Assembly: GCA_964538065.1 (NCBI GenBank)
Contig: CAZIDG010000010.1
Location: 10,168-74,167 of the forward strand
DNA from: G963664225 sp964538065
Lineage (GTDB): Bacteria > Verrucomicrobiota > Verrucomicrobiia > Limisphaerales > UBA1319
Direction: 5' to 3'
DNA: 64,000 nucleotides
Both the position numbers and the translations under genes were made by a program. Below, piece by piece: positions 52,531 to 62,900 of this stretch (positions are counted from its first letter, which is position 1; each line of letters starts with the position of its first letter). The notes below the pieces were generated by a model. That model was not told the DNA's origin and searched no databases. It saw nothing but the letters and a program-made list of their open reading frames with translations.

Positions 52531-54666
52531 ATGGGGAGTCGCGGCATGACAGGATTAAAGCCTGCACATTTTATCAATCGCGAGTTGAGCTGGCTGGAGT
52601 TTAACCGGCGAGTTCTGGAGGAGGCACTGCATCCCGAGAACCGGTTGCTCGAGCGTCTCAAGTTCCTGACGATTTTCAGTTCCAACCTTGATGAATTCTT
52701 TGAGGTTCGGGTGGCGGGCCTCAAACAGCAAATTGAATCGGGGGTGGTGGAGCGGGGCATGGATGGCATGACCCCCAAGGAGACCTTTCTGGCCATCACT
52801 CGCAAGGTGCGCGAGCTGGTGGACCGTCAATACCAGTGTTGGAACAAGGACCTGGTGCCGGCTCTGGCGGGTCACGACATCAAGTTGGTGGAAATTGCCG
52901 ATCTTGATGAGGAGGATTGCAAATGGCTGGAGCGTTATTACAAAGCGGAAGTTCGGCCGGTATTGACTCCGCTTGGCATCGATCCAGCACATCCGTTCCC
53001 CCAGTTGCTCAACAAATCCCTGAACATCATAGTTCGGTTGGAAACCCCCCATGGAGGGAACGAGCGACCCCGCCTGGCTATTGTCCAGGTCCCGCGGAAC
53101 ATACCCCGGTTGATACGCCTCCCGCGTGAAGGCAAGGCGCTGCACTATGTTTTTCTTGGCAAGCTGATCGGACACTACCTGGGCGATCTGTTTGGGGGGA
53201 TGACCATACGCGGTCACTGGCTTTTCCGTGTCACGCGCAACAGCGAACTCTACATCGATGAGGAGGAAGTTGCCAATCTCCTCAAGGCTGTGGAGAATGA
53301 ATTGCAGAAGCGCCGTCGGGGCGATGCCGTTCGTCTTGAAGTGGAAGCGCCCTGTCCCGAGGATATTTGTGCTCAATTGCTCGAGTATTTGCATCTGACT
53401 CGGGACGATCTCTACCATGTTCACGGCCCCTTGAATGCGCCGCGTTTGATGGCGATCTATGAAGACAGCCATCTGCCGGAGTTGCGTGATCCAGCCTATG
53501 TGGCTCCAGTGCCTTCCGCCTTGAGAATGGAGGCTGATGTCTTTGCTGCCATTCGAAAGCAGGATATTCTGCTGCATCATCCCTATGATAATTTCGAGGG
53601 GGTGGTCACCTTCCTGGAACACGCTGCTGCAGATCCCCAGGTGCTGGCCATCAAGATGACCCTCTATCGCACGGGAGGGGATCCGCGCGTGGTCGGTGCC
53701 CTGATGAAGGCGGTCAATAATGGCAAGCAGGTGACCGCAGTGGTCGAGTTGAGGGCGCGTTTTGACGAGGCGCACAACATCGAATGGGCTCGCCGGCTTG
53801 AGGAGGCGGGAGTGCACGTCGTGTATGGATTGGTCGGATTTAAGATCCATGCCAAGATATGTCTCGTGGTTCGGCGTGAGCAGACAGGGATCCGCCGCTA
53901 TGTTCACCTGAGCACCGGCAACTATAATCCCACGACAGCCCGCATTTATACCGATATTGGGTTGCTTACCTGCCAGACGGAATTTGGTGAAGACGCCACC
54001 AATCTGTTCAATCTTCTTACCGGGATCTGCCAGTTCCAGGGCATGCATCAGTTCCTGGTGGCCCCGTTTGAGTTGCATGATCGTGTGTTGGCCCTCATCG
54101 ATCGCGAAACCAATCATGCGCGCCAGGGACTGCCCGCCCGCATCATTGCCAAGATGAACTCACTGGTGGATCCGGACATCATCAAAGCCCTCTACGAGGC
54201 TTCTCAAGCGGGGGTGGTGATTGACCTATTGGTGCGAGGCATCTGTTGTCTGCGGCCACAGGTTCCAGGAATGAGCGAACGCATTACGGTACGCGGGGTG
54301 GTGGATCGTTTTCTGGAGCACAGCCGTATTTTCTATTTCGAAAATGCCTGCCAGCCTGAGATTTACGTTGGAAGTGCCGATTGGATGCCCAGGAACTTTT
54401 TTGGCCGTGTCGAAATCATCTTTCCCATTCGGAATGGAGTGTTGCGCGAACGCCTCCGTGCCGAGATTTTGGAGACCGCGCTTCAGGATAACGCCCGCGC
54501 GTGGTATCTCCAGCCAGATGGTTCCTATCAACGCGCCCCTCGCAAACGCACGGAAAAGGAGGTGCGGAGCCAGAGGACCTTCATGCAGTTGTCTTCGAGC
54601 GAGCCCGCTCATCATGCCAGCACAGCCAAACATCCCAAGGTTAAGCTCGCATCCAAGCCGTATTAG
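52531..54666 (+). CDS. ppk: polyphosphate kinase 1
   Basis: 711 aa, typical PPK1 (about 700). Start may be 52531 or 52546 (MTGLKPAHFINRELSWLEFNRRVLEEA). N-terminal domain SSNLDEFFEVRVAGLKQQ, head domain, and two C-terminal PLD-like halves: GFKIHAKICLVVRRE carries the catalytic phospho-histidine, and HLSTGNYNPTTARIYTDIGLLT follows; a second histidine lies in DRFLEHSRIFYF. It polymerises ATP gamma-phosphate into polyphosphate, for phosphorus and energy storage. It is monocistronic here. Confidence 0.96.
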   Translation: MGSRGMTGLKPAHFINRELSWLEFNRRVLEEALHPENRLLERLKFLTIFSSNLDEFFEVRVAGLKQQIESGVVERGMDGMTPKETFLAITRKVRELVDRQYQCWNKDLVPALAGHDIKLVEIADLDEEDCKWLERYYKAEVRPVLTPLGIDPAHPFPQLLNKSLNIIVRLETPHGGNERPRLAIVQVPRNIPRLIRLPREGKALHYVFLGKLIGHYLGDLFGGMTIRGHWLFRVTRNSELYIDEEEVANLLKAVENELQKRRRGDAVRLEVEAPCPEDICAQLLEYLHLTRDDLYHVHGPLNAPRLMAIYEDSHLPELRDPAYVAPVPSALRMEADVFAAIRKQDILLHHPYDNFEGVVTFLEHAAADPQVLAIKMTLYRTGGDPRVVGALMKAVNNGKQVTAVVELRARFDEAHNIEWARRLEEAGVHVVYGLVGFKIHAKICLVVRREQTGIRRYVHLSTGNYNPTTARIYTDIGLLTCQTEFGEDATNLFNLLTGICQFQGMHQFLVAPFELHDRVLALIDRETNHARQGLPARIIAKMNSLVDPDIIKALYEASQAGVVIDLLVRGICCLRPQVPGMSERITVRGVVDRFLEHSRIFYFENACQPEIYVGSADWMPRNFFGRVEIIFPIRNGVLRERLRAEILETALQDNARAWYLQPDGSYQRAPRKRTEKEVRSQRTFMQLSSSEPAHHASTAKHPKVKLASKPY

Positions 54667-54752
54667 GAGTTCCACCATTCCGCGCGGGGGCGAATCCATG
54701 CATTTGATATGGCGGCTTGTTTGAAGACAGCTCTCCGAATACAGTACACCCC

Positions 54753-56898
54753 ATGCATTCCTTTCCTTTTCAGTGGTTTCGAGAATGTCTGGGGCCGGTT
54801 GTCTTGAGCCTGAGCCTGGCGGTGAGCTGCATTCAAGGCTGGGCGGAAGATCGGCCGGCGTCGCCCTGGCTCACGGTGGATCGCATTTTTGATTCCAGTG
54901 ATTTTCGGGAAAAGGGAGCCGCCACAGGTGAGTGGCTTGAGGGTGGGACAGGGTATACCACGCTCGAAGACGGCGCGGAAGGACGGTCGGGAAAAGACAT
55001 TGTCTGGCATGATCCCGCCACCGGGCGGACCGAGGTCTTGGTTGCGTCCACACTGCTGATCCCATCTGGAAAGAGCCAGCCCTTGTCGATTGAGAATTAC
55101 ACCTTTTCAACAAACCGGGCTCGCCTGCTCGTGTTCACCGAATCCCGCAAGGTCTGGCGGCGCAATACGCGGGGCGATTACTGGGTGCTGGATCTATCGA
55201 GCCGGGAATTGAAAAAACTGGGCGGGGATGCTGCTCCCTCGAGCTTGATGTTTGCCACGTTTTCCCCTGATGGCACCAGCGTGGCCTACGTGCGTGAGCA
55301 TAATATCTACGTTCAGGACCTGGTGGATTATCGCATTAAGCCCCTCACACAGGATGGCTCGGCGGATGTGATCAATGGCACTTTTGATTGGGTCTATGAG
55401 GAGGAATTGGAACTGCGCAACGGGATGAAATGGAGTCCCGACAGCCGGAAGCTGGCTTTCTGGCAACTCAACTCCGCCGAGGTGCCCGAATTTTATATCC
55501 TCAATAATACCGAGGGGATGTACCCCAGGTTGAACCGGTTCAAATATCCAAAGACCGGCCAGAAAAACTCATCGGTGCGCGTGGGCGTGGCCAATGTGGC
55601 GGATGGAAACATCCAATGGATGGGGATTCCCGAAGATCCCACGGGGCATTATCTGGCCCGGATGATGTGGACTCCTGACGCACGCGAATTGCTCGTTCAG
55701 CAGCTTAATCGGCGTCAAAACACCTTGAAGGTGTGGCAGGCGGATGCTGCCACGGGCGAGGCTCATGAAATCCTTGCCGAACGGGATGGAGCGTGGGTGG
55801 ATGTGGTTGATGAGTGGCGATGGTCCAAGGAGGGCGAACGATTCCTGTGGGTGAGCGAACGCGATGGCTGGCGTCACCTTTACTCCGTTTCCCGTGATGG
55901 GAAGGATCAGAAGCTGCTGACCAAAGGGGATTTCGATGTCGTCAGCGTGGCAGGTGTGGACGAGGCGCATCAGTGGATTTACTTCATGGCATCACCGGGC
56001 GATCCCATTCACAGGTATTTATATCGCGTGAAATGGAATGGTCACGGTTGCGAACGGGTGACGCCTCAAAATGTTCCCGGAACCCACGGGTATGACCTGT
56101 CGCCGGATGGCCAATGGGCGTTTCATCGTTTTTCCACATTCGAGCAACCGACCAAGAGCGATTTGATCGCTCTGCCGGCACACACGGTTCAGAGAGCCTT
56201 GGAGGACAACAGTGAGATGCGGGAGCGGTTGGCTGGTCTGGAAAAGGGCCGGTGGGAATTCCGGCGGGTGCGCATCGACTCAGGGGATTCACTCGATGCC
56301 TATGTGATGTATCCCCCCGGATTTGACGCGTCCCGCAAATACCCGGTCATGTTCCACGTCTATGGGGAACCGGCGGGGCAGACCGTCACGGATGCCTGGC
56401 ACGGCAATAATCAACTGTGGCACTGGATGCTTACGCAGCAGGGGTACGTCGTCATGAGTGTGGATAACCGGGGAACGGCAGCCCCCCGGGGGCGGGATTG
56501 GCGCAAGGTGGTGTATCGGAAGTTGGGAACACTGGGTTGTGGGGATCAGGCATCGGCGGTGAGAACACTTCTCAAGGAAAACAACTGGATCGATGGATCG
56601 CGCATCGCCGTCTGGGGATGGAGCGGGGGCGGATCATCGACCTTGAATGCCATTTTCCGATATCCGGAGTTGTACCATACGGCCATGGCTGTTGCGTTTA
56701 TCAGCAACCAACGCTACTACGACACCCTCTATCAGGAACGGTACATGGGACTGCCCGATGACAACACCGAGGGGTATATCAAGGGTTCGCCCATCACGTG
56801 GGCCTCCCAGTTAAAAGGTAATCTTCTCATGGTGCATGGCACAGGCGACGACAACTGCCATTATCAGAATGCCGAGGCGTTGATCAACGAATTGATCG
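54753..56898 (+). CDS. DPP-IV family serine peptidase (C-terminus lost in gap)
   Basis: About 715 residues before the gap. A signal peptide ends near CIQGWAEDRPAS. Then comes the eight-bladed DPP-IV N-terminal propeller (DWVYEEELELRNGMKWSPDSRKLAFWQLN) and an alpha/beta hydrolase domain with the nucleophile Ser624 in VWGWSGGGSS and the acid in HGTGDDNCHYQNAEALI. The histidine of the triad and roughly 45 C-terminal residues would be in the gap. It releases Xaa-Pro dipeptides from peptides in the periplasm. An in-frame TTG at 54717 is less likely as a start. Confidence 0.9.
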
Positions 56899-56998
56899 NN
56901 NNNNNNNNNNNNNNNNNNNNNNNNNNNNNNNNNNNNNNNNNNNNNNNNNNNNNNNNNNNNNNNNNNNNNNNNNNNNNNNNNNNNNNNNNNNNNNNNNN
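56899..56998. other. scaffold gap (100 N) between the DPP-IV gene and deoC
   Basis: It truncates two convergent genes. Family lengths predict about 45 missing residues of the peptidase and about 20 of the aldolase homologue, so the real gap must be nearer 200 bp or more than the 100 N shown. The flanks do not overlap. Confidence 0.9.
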
Positions 56999-57597
56999 GC
57001 TTCCAGAGCTGCTTGAGCGTCCTCCGCCGTGCGAATGCCGCCAGCCACCTTGACATCAAATTTGGGACCCACCGTCTCGCGCAACAGGTGGATCGTGTCA
57101 GGGTCGGCTCCGGAGCCCAGTCCAGCCGAGGTGCAAATCCCATGGGCGTCGGCTTCCACCGCCAGGAGGGCTGCACGCTTGATTTCATCCTCATTCAACA
57201 AGGCGACTTCCAGGACGACACGCACGATGCGTTCATCGACGGACTCGACAACATCGCGCAATTCACGGAAGACGGCCCGGTCGTTGCCATCCTTGAGAAA
57301 TCCCATATTCAGCACCACTTCGATCTCCTGGGCGCCGTGGTCGATTGCGGTTTCAGCCTCGTAGCGTTTGACATCGCCATCGACAGTGCCAAATGGAAAG
57401 CCAACCATGGCAGCGATTTGCACAGGGCTTTCTTCCAGACAATGGGCGGCGGCGATGACGCGGGATCCATTGATGCATACAGCGGCCAGTTTCAGTTGGC
57501 GGGCTTCAGCACAGATCTTTTCGATATCTGCGCGGGTTGCATCCGGCTTGAAGAACATGGAATCCAGACGTTGGTTCAATTCGGTGGTCGTTGGCAT
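56999..57597 (-). CDS. DeoC-like aldolase homologue lacking catalytic lysine (partial)
   Basis: 199 residues are visible, with the C-terminus in the gap. The fold is clear: FFKPDATRADIEKICAEA, GFPFGTVDGDVKRYEAETAI, GAQEIEVVLNMGFLKDGN and VKVAGGIRTAEDAQ match deoxyribose-phosphate aldolase. But the Schiff-base lysine motif (KTSTG) reads CTSAG, and the aspartate of EID(V/M)V is Glu. The second lysine of the site (VKVAGG) remains. It is unlikely to be an ordinary 2-deoxyribose-5-phosphate aldolase. A minus-strand partner, recO, lies 161 bp upstream. Confidence 0.82.
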
Positions 57598-57758
57598 GGC
57601 GGAAAATCAAATTGTATGCACATTCGGGAGGGATCCTCAGGGATTCCTCCTGGCGAGGCCATTGTTCATGGTCATAACCATTGCATGGGAACCTTAAGGC
57701 ATTGGGGCCTGGCTTGAAATCACAAAAACGACCTCCCGCCTCCGACGGCTGCATCTTC

Positions 57759-58430
57759 TCAGGATGGAAATGGCTCGGCGGTCATTCCCAGGGCGGCGGC
57801 TCGTCCGCGAGGCAGGCGATCCAGACATTGAGACAGGGCTTGCAGGAAAAACCGGTTGAGTTCGTTCAGTTGGCTTGAGGTTGGTTTGAGGACGGCCAGG
57901 TTGGCCCAAGCGTCGTTGAGAAGGGGATGGAGGAAACGATGAGCCCCTGGCGTCAGTCCTCCTCCATCCCAGTCCGGTTCAAAGCCCGAATCACGCAACA
58001 TCCTCGCTTCCAACGCAAAGATTGAACATGGTTGAGGGGGGGCGCTGGGCAAAAAGGCAATAAACGCCTGGAGGAGTGCGTAGTATTCGGGGAGTGGGGT
58101 GCCCGTCTCTGTGAGGTTTTCAATGAGCGCCACCGCATACGACGCTTGTTGGAGCCAGCCAAGATCCTGGCGCAGAAGGGGATGGCTGTCGATGAGGGCC
58201 ACTTCCCTCAAGGTGTGGAGCTCGCTACGGCGGCTCCGCACAAAGGATAGTTCATGCTCGAAAAAAAGATCGAGCTTGCCGGTAAAACTGGATTTGGGGC
58301 GGCGCGCCCCTTTGGCCACCGTGGAGATGCGCCCAAAATCGCGTGTGAGCCACTGAACGATGAGACTGCTCTCGGTCAGCGGCCGGGTGCGAAGAATGAT
58401 GCCGGTGGTGCGTTCTTCCATCAGCGCCAT
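57759..58430 (-). CDS. recO: DNA repair protein RecO
   Basis: 223 aa. The OB-fold start (EERTTGIILRTRPLTESSLIVQWLTRDFGRISTVAKGARRPKSSFTGKLDLF) is diagnostic, followed by the helical C-terminal domain (QASYAVALIENLTETGTPLPEYYALLQAF). The zinc-finger cysteines of some RecO proteins are absent, as in E. coli. RecO loads RecA on SSB-coated DNA with RecR. The start could also be the Met three codons in. Confidence 0.9.
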   Translation of the reverse strand: MALMEERTTGIILRTRPLTESSLIVQWLTRDFGRISTVAKGARRPKSSFTGKLDLFFEHELSFVRSRRSELHTLREVALIDSHPLLRQDLGWLQQASYAVALIENLTETGTPLPEYYALLQAFIAFLPSAPPQPCSIFALEARMLRDSGFEPDWDGGGLTPGAHRFLHPLLNDAWANLAVLKPTSSQLNELNRFFLQALSQCLDRLPRGRAAALGMTAEPFPS

Positions 58431-58557
58431 GATGGCGATGGACCGCGTGGAATGGCAATACCGCTTTCACTGCGATATCATAAGTCATTGCGTATGAATG
58501 GAATTCGTGCCGATTTGCGGTTCGCGGGCATGCTGAAAAAACCTGCAAGAAAGGCTT

Positions 58558-58575
58558 GAAACCCAGCGGGGTTTC
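58558..58575. other. hairpin upstream of tRNA-Val
   Basis: GAAACCC-AGCG-GGGTTTC, a perfect 7-bp stem 22 bases before the tRNA. Its function is unclear; it could be a processing or attenuation structure. Confidence 0.4.
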
Positions 58576-58596
58576 TCTAAGGTATGCGACACGGCT

Positions 58597-58671
58597 GCGC
58601 GCTTAGCTCAGTGGAAGAGCATTACCTTCACACGGTAGGGGTCGCAGGTTCAAGCCCTGCAGCGCGCACCA
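58597..58671 (+). tRNA. tRNA-Val (anticodon CAC)
   Basis: Full cloverleaf: acceptor GCGCGCT/AGCGCGC, D stem GCTC/GAGC, anticodon stem TTACC/GGTAG with loop TTCACAC (anticodon CAC, reads GTG), T stem GCAGG/CCTGC with loop TTCAAGC, discriminator A and encoded CCA. The variable loop is five bases. Confidence 0.97.
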
Positions 58672-58736
58672 TCTTCCCCACCTTCAAGCGAGATCAAATC
58701 GTTTGGTTTTTATTTAAACTATTCCGCAAACGTGGC

Positions 58737-61640
58737 TTATCTCGAAATAATCTGTGTTTTATCCATGCGTTCAAGGAGTCTCACGGGGCCGAGCAGCCCG
58801 GAGTCCATGAGCGGGCTTTCACGAGTCAGTTTACGAATATTGGTGTGGGTGAGGCGTTGATCCGCAGGCAGAAACGCATCGCCAATGATGCGGTTGGGCC
58901 AAAAATTGACCACCTCGATTTCCAATTGGTTTTCTCCGGGTTTAAGGGCCTCCGTGACATCGACTTGAAAGGGAGGCGCCCAGACGATGCCGCAGGTTTT
59001 GCCATTGAGCTTTACCGCCGCGAGTTCGCGGACGAGGCCCAAATCCAGAATGACCCGGCCCTGGTGTGGTGTTGCAGGCGCCGTGAATGTTTGGTGATAG
59101 GTGGCCGTGCCGCTGTAGTATTTGATGCCCGGTTCACTGCGTGTGGTCCAACTCGCCAGTTGGGGGAAGTCCACAACGGCGGGTCCTCCCCATCGGGGAT
59201 CGAACGAGACCTTCCAGGACCCGGCAAGTTGGGCCATGGGCGAAAACGACGGTGCATTGTCCGAGGCAGTGGCCGGATGGTCGGACGCAGGTGCGCGGAA
59301 CACCACAAACCACGAACCGGCTGGCGCAAAATCCAACGGCAGCGTCGTTCTTCCTTCCTTGATTTGATAGGCGGCTGCCAATCGCCGCTCACCGGTGACC
59401 GGATTCCACAATTCAGGCGCCAGGCCCGTTACACGGAATGTGCATTGAGCGTGAGCGGCCTTCTTTTGTCGATTGGCCACGAAATAGATCTCAGCCGTGC
59501 CGTCACGCCGGTGGATGTATTCGAGATTCGGGCGATCCGTGTCCTCCGATCTCGTGCCCAAGACCTCAAAATCAGGTGCCAGGCCCTGAGCCTGCAATAC
59601 CTGGCGGGCATTTTGGCCTGAGATCACGCCCGGATGATTCCACACCTCGGTGGCGAGTTGTTGAACCTCCTTGTCGCGTTGAGCGTGACGGGTCAGTCCG
59701 CTGGCCTGGGTGGGTTTCGGTCCCAGCAGGGTTGCGCCGGAACGGGCAAAAGACTTCAATTTACGCAGCACAGGCAGCGAAATGACTTCGCGATCGGGCA
59801 GCACAAGAAGCCGATAGGTCACACCGTTTGGGAGGGTAAAATACCCATCCACATACTTCAGGCGGGTGAGCAGGGCGTCCTCGGTGATGACGTCGTAATC
59901 ATAGCCCGGGCCTGCGCCGGTGGGATCGGACGCGCGCAATTGGGCGTAATTGGGCACATGATCCCCATAATAATAAAGGACATCGCTGCTGGGGAGACCC
60001 TGTTGCAGCATGAACTGGCATCGGTTCAGGTAATCCATGAAAGGACCTGACTTCTCCCACCAGGTCACATTCGGATTCATATGGGTGCCCGCGAAATATT
60101 GCTGGCCCGGCAGTCCCATTTCCTGTGGGGAACAGACAAAGGCGTGCCAGACGAGGCGGTTCAGCCCTTCCACCAGCGCGTGGTTGAACGAGGGCTGCAG
60201 ATTGTCCCAGAGCGTTTCCTGCCAGTGCGGCCCGATGGTGGTGAAGCCTTCGGCCGCGACGTACTTCCTGCCGTAGGTGTGCGCGGCGGAGGCGGGTTGT
60301 TTGAGAAAGAAACGCGTCACTTCCGTGCGCCGATGCGTGGGGGATTCGGCCCAAAACTCGGACATGGGCACATCGTTCAGCCCCAGGCACCGCTGGGCAT
60401 CGATGGGCGTGTAATGCGGACCGCCTGATTCGGGATGAATGCCCAGGCCATGGCGGGCCGCCCATTTTTGATAGGGACGGTAATGGTGATCGATGGCCAG
60501 TTCCCCGAACGTCTTGCGGAAATCATGCAGGAAGCGGTTGCATTCCTCGCGGTCGTTGAGAATGGCCCCGGTGATGACCGGCAGCCACGGCAGGGCATCA
60601 TAGCCACGTCGATGGCGGAATTCCTTGAGGAACGCAGGGGTCCAGTTGAACACGTCGATTTCCCAGCTATCCGTGTGCAAATATTTGAGCGTTTTGCCTG
60701 TGTGTGGGCCCGCATCGGCGATCAGCGGTTCCACCACTTGATCCCAGTAACGTTTCAGCGCCCCTTGATCCATGACATCCAGGGCATAACCACTCCAGCC
60801 ATCGCTGTGGGTGGAGATGTGACGACTGTCCGCCAGGGTGTATCCCATGCGCACGATCCGCCACGAGCCAGCCGGGGCATCCCATTCCAACGTGCCGTCG
60901 GTGGACAGGTGAGAGGTCAGATTCACGACATCCTCAACACGAGCGTCCTCCTCACCTGGCGTGGCCTTTTCCTCCTCAAAAAGAGCCGGTCCGGTGGGCG
61001 GCGCGGAATTGGCGATGGCCCAGCCATCGGGTCCGGGAATGGAGGGTCTGGCACGCAAGGATTTCACCGCGAGATTCTTGAGGGGAGGGCGGTTGGTGGG
61101 CACGGCTGGATTGATCCTCCAGGCGAGAACGGCGACGTCGCGGTAGAACGCATCGTTCGCGGGTGGAGTTGACAGCTTGAGCTTGATGCCGCCGGAGGAG
61201 ACGACATTGGTGGCTGACCAGGTGAGTTTCTTGACGGCATCCTCCTTCGTGGTCATGGGCCCGCCCAGATTCCATCCGCTCTGGATGCTGAGGCTGATCT
61301 CCAGGCCCAGCCGCGAGGCTTCGTTCAACGTATGGCGATACAGGCCGCGCCACTCCGGCGAAAAGAAGGTGGGACCATGCGGGACCTTGTCATTGCCTTG
61401 TTGTTCGGCGCCTCCGGCATCGCAGAGCAGGGCGCCGCCCCAGCCCTTGGCCCGCATTTCCTCCAGATCGCGGGTGATGGCATTGCTGGTGACATTGCCA
61501 TTCAGCCACCACCAGTAGGCTCGGGTGCGGGCGGCCATGGGTGGCTGCTCCCAGCCGGTGTCCAGGACGTTCGCGGCCATGACAGGCTGAAGATCAACCA
61601 TGGCCATCAAAAGGATGCTCAATACGATGGTGCGCTGCAT
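58737..61640 (-). CDS. secreted GH106-like alpha-L-rhamnosidase family protein
   Basis: 967 aa counted from MQRTIVLSILLMAMVDLQPVMAAN, a good signal peptide; a further upstream Met adds 12 residues. The N-terminal block RAYWWWLNGNVTSNAITRDLEEMRAKGWGGALLCDAGG, then EISLSIQSGWNLGGP, YLHTDSWEIDVFNWT and GHYTPIDAQ-type sequence, are the GH106 family layout. The C-terminus is a GH2-like jelly-roll (TATYHQTFTAP...GKTCGIVWAPPFQVDVTEALKPGENQLEIEVVNFWPNRIIGD). The family removes terminal L-rhamnose from plant cell-wall glycans. Its stop lies 65 bp after the convergent tRNA. Confidence 0.85.
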   Translation of the reverse strand: MQRTIVLSILLMAMVDLQPVMAANVLDTGWEQPPMAARTRAYWWWLNGNVTSNAITRDLEEMRAKGWGGALLCDAGGAEQQGNDKVPHGPTFFSPEWRGLYRHTLNEASRLGLEISLSIQSGWNLGGPMTTKEDAVKKLTWSATNVVSSGGIKLKLSTPPANDAFYRDVAVLAWRINPAVPTNRPPLKNLAVKSLRARPSIPGPDGWAIANSAPPTGPALFEEEKATPGEEDARVEDVVNLTSHLSTDGTLEWDAPAGSWRIVRMGYTLADSRHISTHSDGWSGYALDVMDQGALKRYWDQVVEPLIADAGPHTGKTLKYLHTDSWEIDVFNWTPAFLKEFRHRRGYDALPWLPVITGAILNDREECNRFLHDFRKTFGELAIDHHYRPYQKWAARHGLGIHPESGGPHYTPIDAQRCLGLNDVPMSEFWAESPTHRRTEVTRFFLKQPASAAHTYGRKYVAAEGFTTIGPHWQETLWDNLQPSFNHALVEGLNRLVWHAFVCSPQEMGLPGQQYFAGTHMNPNVTWWEKSGPFMDYLNRCQFMLQQGLPSSDVLYYYGDHVPNYAQLRASDPTGAGPGYDYDVITEDALLTRLKYVDGYFTLPNGVTYRLLVLPDREVISLPVLRKLKSFARSGATLLGPKPTQASGLTRHAQRDKEVQQLATEVWNHPGVISGQNARQVLQAQGLAPDFEVLGTRSEDTDRPNLEYIHRRDGTAEIYFVANRQKKAAHAQCTFRVTGLAPELWNPVTGERRLAAAYQIKEGRTTLPLDFAPAGSWFVVFRAPASDHPATASDNAPSFSPMAQLAGSWKVSFDPRWGGPAVVDFPQLASWTTRSEPGIKYYSGTATYHQTFTAPATPHQGRVILDLGLVRELAAVKLNGKTCGIVWAPPFQVDVTEALKPGENQLEIEVVNFWPNRIIGDAFLPADQRLTHTNIRKLTRESPLMDSGLLGPVRLLERMDKTQIISR

Positions 61641-61807
61641 GGAATGAAGGGTAACAAAAAATGCTGTGGTCTCCAAAGCCCTTTTTGCCGTGGGACGGCG
61701 TGTTATGGTCCACGGCAGTCATCGCCTTGATCATGGCAGCAGGGAACACCGCACCTCCACAAATCGGCTTGGCGTTTTGGCCATACTGGCGCACATTAAT
61801 CCTCACT

Positions 61808-62878
61808 ATGCGGCACGAATCTTTGGAATTTCTCAAAACGCTGGTCAATACGCCCAGCCCCTCGGGGCAGGAGTTTCGCGGCCAGCGCGTGTGGCTCAAT
61901 TACGTCAAGGCCTTCGCGGATGAAACCTTTTCCGATGCCTATGGCAACGCCGTGGCCGTCCTGAACAAGGGAGGCAAGCCGCGCCTGATGCTGGCGGCGC
62001 ATGCCGATGAAATCGCCATGGCGGTCAATTACATCACCGACGAGGGCTACATCCATGTGCGCAAGGTGGGCGGCATCGATGCCGCCATCACCAAGGCCCA
62101 GCGCGTGCAGATCCACACCCGCGCGGGCGCGGTCAAGGGTGTGGTGGGCAATGTGGCGCCGCACCTGACCAAGGATTCAGAGGACCACAAGGCCCCCAAG
62201 ATCCACGACCTGTTCATCGACATCGGGGTGTCCTCGCGGAAGGAGGCCCAGGAGCTGGTGCGGATCGGCGACCCCATCACGCTGACCGATGAATTTGAGC
62301 TCCTGCGCAATGACCTGGCCGTTGCCCGGGCGTTCGACAACCGGATCGGCACCTTCGCCGTGGCAGAGACGCTTCGCCTGCTCAAGACCGGCAAGGTCAA
62401 GCTCCAGGCCGAGGTGTGCGCGGTGTCGAACATCATGGAGGAGGTGGGCCTGCTCGGGGCACGGCAAATCGCCTACTCGCTCCAGCCCGATGTGGCGCTG
62501 GTGATCGACGTGACGCATGCGACCGATTACCCGACCGTCAACAAGGCCCAGCACGGCGATATCAAGATCGGCGGCGGGCCGGCCATCACACATGGCGGGT
62601 GCAACCATCCCGAGGTGGTGGAACGGATCGAAAAAGTGGCGGTCGCGAAAAAGATCGCCCTGCAGCACGAAGCCATGTCCGCCACCAGCGGCACCGACAC
62701 CGATGCCATCTTCTGGACGCGCGGCGGGATTCCCAGCGGTTTGATCAGCCTGCCCAATCGCTACATGCATTCGCCGGTGGAATTGGTGAGTCTCAAGGAT
62801 CTGGAGCAAATCCCCGAGTTGCTGGTGGCCTTTGCGGCGTCCCTCAAAACCAACGACACCTTCAAGGTGCGACTTTAA
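61808..62878 (+). CDS. M42 family metallo-aminopeptidase
   Basis: 356 aa from MRHESLEFLKTLVNTPSPSGQE; upstream in-frame codons lack family similarity. Metal and catalytic motifs are AHADEIAMAVNYI, FDNRIGTFA, NIMEEVGLLGA, VIDVTHATDYP and GPAITHGG, then TSGTDTDAIFWTRGGIPSGLISLPNRYMHSPVE. This is the PepA-like/TET M42 clade, which forms large hollow complexes that trim peptides. It is divergent from the GH106-like gene. Confidence 0.92.
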   Translation: MRHESLEFLKTLVNTPSPSGQEFRGQRVWLNYVKAFADETFSDAYGNAVAVLNKGGKPRLMLAAHADEIAMAVNYITDEGYIHVRKVGGIDAAITKAQRVQIHTRAGAVKGVVGNVAPHLTKDSEDHKAPKIHDLFIDIGVSSRKEAQELVRIGDPITLTDEFELLRNDLAVARAFDNRIGTFAVAETLRLLKTGKVKLQAEVCAVSNIMEEVGLLGARQIAYSLQPDVALVIDVTHATDYPTVNKAQHGDIKIGGGPAITHGGCNHPEVVERIEKVAVAKKIALQHEAMSATSGTDTDAIFWTRGGIPSGLISLPNRYMHSPVELVSLKDLEQIPELLVAFAASLKTNDTFKVRL

Positions 62879-62900
62879 AGGGAAGCGTCCGGGGCGGTCC

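Noticed and set aside
52555..54117. Long minus-strand open frame (520 codons) opposite ppk
   Set aside because: The plus strand encodes an intact PPK1 with all motifs; the antisense frame has no recognisable domain.
58584..59621. Plus-strand open frame crossing tRNA-Val and the GH106-like gene
   Set aside because: It includes the whole tRNA and lies antisense to a strong glycosidase gene.
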